From Acanthaster planci (taxonomy: Eukaryota > Echinodermata > Asteroidea > Valvatida > Acanthasteridae), in the NCBI RefSeq assembly GCF_001949145.1, contig NW_019091594.1, positions 97,930-160,053 of the forward strand: DNA of 62,124 nt. Direction: 5' to 3'. Shown piece after piece: positions 50,001-59,000 of this stretch. The position numbers and the translations under genes were made by a program. Positions within the stretch are counted from its first letter, which is position 1, and every line of letters begins with the position of its first letter. The notes beneath the pieces are model-generated. The model worked only from the letters and a program-made list of their open reading frames with translations, had not been told where the DNA came from and did no database searches.

Positions 50001-53000
50001 ATCTCAGATGCTGATAAGAAACTCTTACAAGCCTCTGATAAGAATCTTATATTGAGTATTTCATATGGGATAATCAAATAGACTCATATTTTTCAATTAA
50101 AGTTGTGCATGTACCTTTTGATTATTTCAAGATACCTCAAAATTGATTCGAGATATCTATAAATCAATTTTGAGATATCTGGAAATCCATTTTAAGATCT
50201 CTCAAATTCACTCTAAGATATCATGACATTGACTATTGATGAAGCAGGATTGGCTGCACATTGGAAAGATCTTGGGTACTCGTATTTGTTCCTCCCGGAT
50301 GACCTTGGATGCTCTTTCTTTGGACATGTGCTATTGGTCAATGATTTAGAGATGAAAAAATTGAAATTGTTTCCGCTTCCTGTAGGACATGGGTCAAAGG
50401 GTCCCGTTTAGGTGCAGTATGCAGGGTATGTTTTTGTATGAAATTGGTTGAGAATGGTCAACCTTCTAGATGCAAGAGTGGCTTAAAAAACAACTGTTGT
50501 CAAGAAGATGTAATGGAAGACATTCAGCAGATTTTTCACGCTAAAGATCAGACCTGACAAGAAAGGTCATGAAGTCGGAAACATGGTGAGTTTCAAAACT
50601 TATTTTTCTATCCAAAATATTTGAAGTTAGCCAATTAAGCCTACACACTGTGAATCCTCATGGGTGTATAAGACCTCCAAATTTAAAAATTGAAATTCTG
50701 CCATGACTGGCTTTCAGTTCTTGTCAATATTGATGCGGACCTTAAATTTCATCGGTTTTGAGGATTCTCAATTTAACTTCACATCCATTTCATATTGGTG
50801 CAGCCACCTCAGCTGCCATGGCTGGTCAAAGGCAGTAGGGAGTCTATATCGCTGTTATATTCACATTTCCCAAGAGATTGCTCTTTGTTTTGTGTTTAGA
50901 TGGGGTTAATTTCTGTAACTTAGGGGCCATCCAAAGTTTAGAACATTCCCACAGTTGCACTAGTGTACAAAGGGGGGAGGGAGTTGTAGGCGGTATATGA
51001 CTTTTGGGGTCCTGTAAAATGATTTTTTTAATAGTAATATTTCCATTGATATGTAAAACGTGAAAAAGCAAGAAAAGCAAGCATTACATACAATCACCAG
51101 TCATGTGATCATGTGCTGAAAGCTGGCTTTGATGGTGAGTACATCTGCAATATTCACATGCATCATGCATGTACATGTACTTTCCATGTAAGGCCCACCC
51201 TCTATGGCACAGCCTACACACCACATTGATATGATGCACTGTGGGCATGTATGTGAAGCCCAGCCTGTGAAAGTGAGCACACAGCACTATGCACCAGCAG
51301 TACCGTACCTTTACTAAATAACCTTTGACATTGTGGCACATCGTTCCCAACTCGATATCCATTTTTACCCGTCTACTGCAAGTCCATCAAAGTTTAGTCG
51401 CACAGCGCAGTCCAGTGCGAGCAGTGCAGGATCAAAGTTATCACGGGAATATCTTCGTCTCAATTCCAACAGACTGTGTTTAATGGACTTGGGATGAAAA
51501 GATTTGGCAAAAAAAGGGGAGATTTGGTGGCTCTTTGTAGTGGACCCAGTCACGCTACTCAGAAAGCAAAACTACTGAAGGTGGCATTACTTTGTTGAAA
51601 CAAAAATCTTTTGTTTCTGATCCTTTGCCTTCCATTTTTGGTTTTTTTTTAACCCTAACATACATCAATCCTTCACTAGTAGGAGGGTTTAGGACTGTTA
51701 GGGTTAATGATTGTAATGGCATTGACAGATGAAGCGAATGCAAATAAAATGCTGACTCATGGCTTACATAATGGATTTAAGGAAATTTAAGATTGGCTTG
51801 CTGAAAGGGATATTACAATTCACCCTTCTCCAAACATGCCCACCTGATTACAGCCATTACTTGCTTTTGAATTATCTCTATTTGCTGCAAAAATGAGATG
51901 GTATGGAACAGAGGTCATTATTGCTAATACATGCAGCTCAATTAGACAAGCAGCCTTATGTCAAACATGCAGAGAATGTTAGAAAATCTCTGCAAAGCTT
52001 GACGAAATGTCAACTTGCATTGGCAAGGATTTGAAGTAGCTCTGATGTACTTCATTTTGAATTCAGTTGTGCCTTCTTTTGCTCTCTGAAAAGCTGAACT
52101 TTGCTTCCTGAGAAATACTGATTGTTACTGTCATCATTAACATCCCTCCAGGAACTCTCAATCTGCTGATTATGTACTGAGGATCCTGTTGTATGACTTG
52201 ACCTGCTATGTCCTCTCACAATATTCACAATATGGCACATCAATATTATCTAGCCCATGATATGATCGCTTTCTCGAAGGAATCCCATAAACAGTTGTAG
52301 CTTCAAGAAAAGGTTCAGTACTCTCTTGTTATTTAGACAGCTCAGGTACAAAAACCAAATGAGAGCTGCCATCTATGACACCATGGACTGTCATTTTACA
52401 CCTGTAAATAGGTGAAACAAAACAAATGAAATAACATTGTGAGTAGCAAACTCTTTTTTTATCCTTATACAGGAAAACCCCCATCACACCCACATGATCT
52501 TACCTTACAGGGAAGTTGTCAGGTCATAGTACAATTGCATCAAAGTCTTTTACATTGTGGAATGATCCAATTGCATCTTAGCAGTTGGGACTTACGCTCA
52601 GTTTAATTGTGCAGAAAAACATAATTCAAACTTCATGCACATGCTGGCAACATAGTAACAACCTGGAACGATCATGAAAGAACAATTTTTTGCCCAATTT
52701 TTAAAGGACAACCTTGTCTTATCCATCTTTGCACAGTGACCTGTGATCCTGTGCTATTGTTAGCAATAATACAACAATTTGGATTGCTGTACAGGAGTTT
52801 ATCCATTTGATTTTGATTGGTTTAATCCAAGTTAGATTGGACTTTCATTTTCTCCTTGACGGCATAGTAGGTAATTCCAGTTAATCTGATCAAAGGCTTT
52901 TTTGGTCAACACTGATGATAGCAAACTCAAAATTTCCCCAATTAGCGTTGATCTACAACATCCCGAATGTGCAAGAGCTTGTAATGTACATGTATCTTTC

Positions 53001-56000
53001 ACCCACTACACCACAAAATCATTCTTCCCCAACTAGAATCAGCATAACTTCAAGCTGTTGGTGATGACCTCAGATAGAATTCAATAATCAACTGTAAGTA
53101 AACTGATAGGATGCTAGTTCTTCAGTTCGTCTAGATCTGTTCCCTTAATTTTTGTAAATCAGCCTGACAAGGGCCCTATTCATGGTCTCACTTACAAGAT
53201 CCCATTTGAAACAGTGATTATAAACATGTACCAAATCAAAATCAATAACCAGTAATCCAAAAACGTTGATGGCATTCTACAGTCAGTCCATATACACCTG
53301 GGAATTTTTTTTAGTTTATTTGGTAAAGAGAGCGAGGTTGACTTTGTCTTTGGTCATAATTGTTTCAAAGTCATGATCAGGAATTTCTTTCTTGTTAACA
53401 TTTGAGTTATGAAGATGACTTTTTCTGAAATACTTTTAGATTTGTAAAAGAAATTTTTGAAAAGTGTGAGAAATGTTTAACATCCCATCTGGAGTATTCG
53501 AATGTGTGCCATCAGGATTGAAAAGTTTGTCCATTCTACTAATCTCCCTGTTTTGTTTTTTTTCAGTAGAAGGATGATTTTGAGGGTTTTTTCTTCATCC
53601 TTCATAACACTGCAAACTCAACTGCAATGTTTCCATTCCAAGATTTCATAGTTTGTTATTATATTTTTATCAAGAAGTTTGATATCTCCTGAATTAGCAC
53701 TGTGGGTTGTGAATCAGCATATATTGCTTTTAGAGCTCACTATGAACAGGCTTTTCTGTTGGGGCCTTTTTTACTTTGAGGATTTCTTTCACTTGAAGTT
53801 TTCTGTATTCCCACCAATCTGCAATAGAGCTGTATTTGTCTTTTTATTTTGCCAAAACCTCTGAAAATGCTGTATTCTGAAAATAGATTCTTCTTCTAGG
53901 AGGCTTTTGTTTCATATCTGTCTACCTTGTCCATAATTTGATGGAGTAAGGGTCTTCTAATTTCCTACCTACTGTATATGACAATTGTACTTTGTTACAC
54001 AGTTGCCAATCGGGGACCCTCTGTCAATCGGGGACCTTATTGTCCTCTATTGTTCAGGGTCCCCAATTGAATGCAGAAACAAACTCTTGAAAGAAAGAAC
54101 GACACTTCAATGGGTTAACCTTGCGTATGAACAGGGGGAGCTAGATGCTGCTCTGCCAATCCAAAGGAATACAAGCTTGTGCCAGAATAGAATTGCACAA
54201 GGCTGTCATCCACTGGATACCAATATCAGCTGGGGCCTGAATCATCTCACTTACCACACCAGATGGACCAGTAGCCTTCCCGGACTTGGTGTGTTTCAGT
54301 GCCTCAATCACCTCCCATTGAGGTGAGGTGGGGTCATCACCCTTAACCACTTCACTCTCCACCTCCCTGTCCCACTCGTTCTTCACACTGAGCAACCGTT
54401 CCATGTATCTCCACATCTCCTGTACACCTTCACAATGTTACCATCTTCGTCCTTGACACAGCTCACACTGGTCACATCCTGCCACTCCTTTGCCAACTGC
54501 TTGACAATCATGAAGAATTGCCTCCTACCCCGCCATTCCGTAACTCTGTGGCAAACTCCCTTCTCTTGGCGTTTTGTGCCGTCCACACCTCTCTTCACGA
54601 CGTACGCTTTGCCTCAAGGTAGGCAAACTTGTTCGCTTCCTCACCTAAATACTTTTCACACCTTAAAATGATGCCGCTTCTCATCCACTGCACTCCTGAC
54701 CTCTTCGGTTCACCACCAAGTCTTCTTGTGCCTAGGCTAACGCTTAGTCCACCCACAAACCTGTTCAGCAGACTTCAACCAGATGTTCCTTGGCCCAGAC
54801 CACCTGCCATCCACACTCTCTTAAATCACAGCCTGCTCTGTCAGCTCCTAATCCATGATAATACAGATTTAAAGTGGGCCGATGCTGCCACAGTGCCTAC
54901 ACACAACGCCTGGAGCCTCACATCCATCCTCAACACTGTTGACCAAAGGTTCATCAGCCATCTAAGTTGTTGTGGCACCCAAGAACACTATGGGGGTAGA
55001 TGTCTCCCAGCAGGTGGGTTGCCACCTGTGGCTAATGGGCCATTCCCAGTAAATTGGTGCAAATGGAAAAAAGAAAATCTGACATTTCAACTTCTTGTTA
55101 CAAGTTTGGAGTTTAATGCCAAACAAAAGTTAACACTTTCTGAAACATTTCCATGAAGTATAAACATTTGATACATCCTTTTTCAGTTTTTTCAAACACA
55201 TGTATACCTGGTGACAGTTTCACTAAAGTAACTTACATTACCTATTGTTTCTTTCGTTTTCATCTGCTTAAAATTGACACATAGTTCTTTGCACAGACAC
55301 AATCTTTTCTTTGAATGTGTGTAGGACCAGTAACTGGAGTAAAGAATATAACTGACAAAATTATGACTTACATGTTGGAAAAAAATTAATGGATAGCACA
55401 AGAAAAATAAACCATAGATGTGTTTATCCAAAGAGAAACGTTTTCAGTTTATTCACAATTGTACATATTAATTTTCTTAAAACTCTTTGGACATTTTTGA
55501 ATGCCTACAGTTGTAAGCATTTCGTTTAAACCAGTAAAAACAACTTTTTGTGAGAAGTGTTTGTTAAAAAATCAGGTCAAACTGTGGTAACATAAGTTTC
55601 AATTTTGGTAACATATGTTTCCTTTTAATTACATTGGACTTATGACTGGCGGATATCCTTTTGGTAATAATGGTTAGACCATTGTTGATTTGACAGTGAC
55701 TTGCATTCAAATGTGCAAAACAGAGAGTAATCAAACTATCAAAGGCATTACTTACAAAATCTTTTGCTTCTAGAATCACTAGCACTCAGGATTCTTTTGC
55801 CAATTAATGATATTTTTTTCTATCATTATTATATTTTTATAGATCTTCTAAAACCTACAAATAAAACAAGTTATAAAAGGAAAGTATGAGAACAGTCTCA
55901 TAATAAACATGCATCTGGTAATGTTTGTTTCAATACAGTTTGTCAGTTTTTCTCTGTATTATAGCTTAGTTTGCTTTGATCTCCGACTTGTCCTCGTCAT

Positions 56001-59000
56001 TTAATCGAAACAAACGTTTTGATGTTACTCTTTGTTTGGATTCATTTATGTCGGCATAGAATCTTGTCTTTAGGGATCCAGAGAGCATCTGATAATACAG
56101 GCCATTTGAAGAACTCGGAAACTTGTCGCTACGCTTCATAAAGTTAACAAAAAGTCTTCATCATCAGAGTCCAGTACCTTCCCAATGTCGCTCAGCTTAT
56201 GTTTTCTTAATTCAGCCGTCCTTATTTCTTCATCCCCAAATCCCTCTGCTTTAGCTTGCTCACCAGTTTTTGCCTCTATATCGCCTCTCTCGGTTTTGTC
56301 CTCATCTGTTTCTTTCTCCTCATCATCTTCTCTCTCCAACATTGAAACTTCTGTTTCTTTTTCCATTTCTCCTATGAGTCATCAATGTCCTCCTCACGTA
56401 CACTGTTGTCTTCATTGTCAGCAATATCTTCTTGATGTCTCGGAGCCCAGTGTGTTTGGCTTCCACACACAATACATTGTCCACGTTGATCACAATCACA
56501 AGCAAAATGTCTTAGTTGGTTGCAAAGCTTGCAAGTCTTTTCCTGACCTTGATATTGAATGGGTTGGGCAAAGCCGCCTACCCTGATATAACATGGGACT
56601 TTTTTTTAAAAACATTTTTCAGGAGAATACTACGGACCCCCATTTCAACATAGCTGTCATATACATGTACTTGCAGTGTCTTCTGATGTTTGTGGCTGTT
56701 CTGTATTGCATTATGGTGATAATGACAACAGCATCTGACATTCCATATGTACCTTTAATATACACAACTACTGAGTTCAAGATGTCAGTATTCGCATTGG
56801 ATCAACTGGCCTAGTAGAATAAATCCTCCCCGAGCTATGCTCTCACAGTCAAGCTTATTTAATGTTTATACACTGCACCATCCATTGTCTCAGCTGTTCC
56901 TAGTTCATCATCAATAGCATTGTACACACTCTTGGCATTCAGGCTTTAGATGTGTCTTGCATAAAAACAAATTGTATTGTGAACTTAAGCATGACTGGTC
57001 TCTGCCATAGGTTCGGCCCAAGATGGCTGCTCTGTTGCACCAGCCAAAATCATGACTCCCTTAATAATGTCGAAAATGTGCCTACACATTACTGAAATTC
57101 TGCCAAATGTCAATAATGTGGATGAGTACTTGAAAAAAATGAATATGACAAAAGATAGTATGACAAACTGGTGAAATAAAGATGTTTCAAAGAGCTCGAT
57201 GTATTTCATCTTGTATTGTCAAATGCATGCATTCGTTTACTGACTGACTGATTGAACGACCGACAGCTCATTTTTAAAATCTTTTTGATGAGGGATAAAT
57301 GTCGAACCTTGACTCGGTTTTTTTTTTCCCTTTTTGATGAGGGATGAATGTCAAACCTCTTCAATTCTGCCACCTACGCCATGGCAACAACACAGAACTA
57401 TGCTTTCCCAATGCTCAAAGTGATTGTTCACATGACATGACATGACATGACATGATATACGTTGCAAGCATAGTCCAGAACTTATCCATTTGCGTAAATT
57501 TGCTTGCCTGAGAATTGGGGGATCGGTGATGATAGGATGACAGCCACAGAAATTAAAAAAGTTGGGGGGGGGGAGGTGTGTTGACACCATAGTTTAATTG
57601 CTCTCTATGGTCTTTTCTAAAGGAGATCTGGAAAAATTGGTAAAATTTCTCTCATTGTTTTTAATTTACATGCCTGCAGACAGAAAACCAGGATTTTGTG
57701 CTTTGTAGAAAGAAATCGAAACCTTAAAAGTGGCATCTCTGTGATAAGCTCTGAGCTGAACCAAGAGAAGGGGCAATTTTCCTAGCAACGTAGGTGCCTT
57801 TGGTGGGAACTGGCACTTTGCTGGTTCACAAATGACTATGAAATATATGGGTTACTGTTGTGTTGCTGCCAAAACATGGTTCTTTTCAACCGATGAGGGG
57901 ATGCGTCAGCGCAAGGGGGATAATGTGTACTGTAACCTTTTCAGTGCTATTGATTACATTTCAGTTGACGGAAAGTCCCCAACAAAAATATTCAATACCT
58001 GTCTTATTTTTTTTCTCACCTTGAAAAGGTCCTTCACCTCACCTTCAGTCAAAACAGGAGGGGGATTATAACCCCATCCCAAAGGATTTATGTCAATGAA
58101 CTTATCCTATTTAATCTGAGGATTCACTGAAAATAAAGTAGCATAATTATAGCAAAACAAAGAAAAATATGTTAAAGCAGTGTTACCCAGCCCTCCCTAG
58201 CTTCTGAGAGGTGTTCTGTTAGCTCCTTAATACTGTGATACAACCTGCAGATTCCCCCTCCCCCCCCAAAAAAATGGACAACTTAGGCCGGTACCCCCCT
58301 CCCTCACTTGACATACCCTCGACCCAATGATAAATGCTATAAAGACTGTCAATTTATAATGTGATTTTATATTCTTCTTAAAATATGCACTATCTAGCAA
58401 ATTATAGACATTCACTATTCAGGTAATTTCATCAAACATCGCATAAGCTTTTAATAAATGAACATCTCAGTCAATTTAACTTGCTCCACTTGTCCCTCTG
58501 TAGCTGTCGTATTATTGCCATAATTGAAAGGGAATTATGTTGACCCATAGTGACACAGAAGCGGAAACAATTTAGAGATATCAAGATATTTTGAAATTTG
58601 AAGATATCTTGAAATAGATTTGAAGATATCTTGAAATAGATTTTAAAATTTCTTGAAAAGGATTTTAAGATCTTTGGAACAATTTAACAGATATTTTCAA
58701 ATGCATCTGAAGATATCTTGAAATGCATTTAGAGATATTTTGAAAGGCAATTTTAGATATCCTGAAATAAATTTAGAGATATATTAAAATCAAAGGCTTC
58801 CAAATGTTGCAATTTTTTCAAAGATATCTTAACCACTTGCAGCTGGGGGACCCGTTTTCGAGCACAAAGGCTTTATACATGAAGCCGGGGAGCCTGAAAC
58901 CAGGACAAAAGAGCTGGGCCTTGTAACAAAAGACTGTGCTCGGCACAAAAGACTGAGCTGCTGGGCATTACCGACATTTTCTCACTCTCAATAGTGGAGA

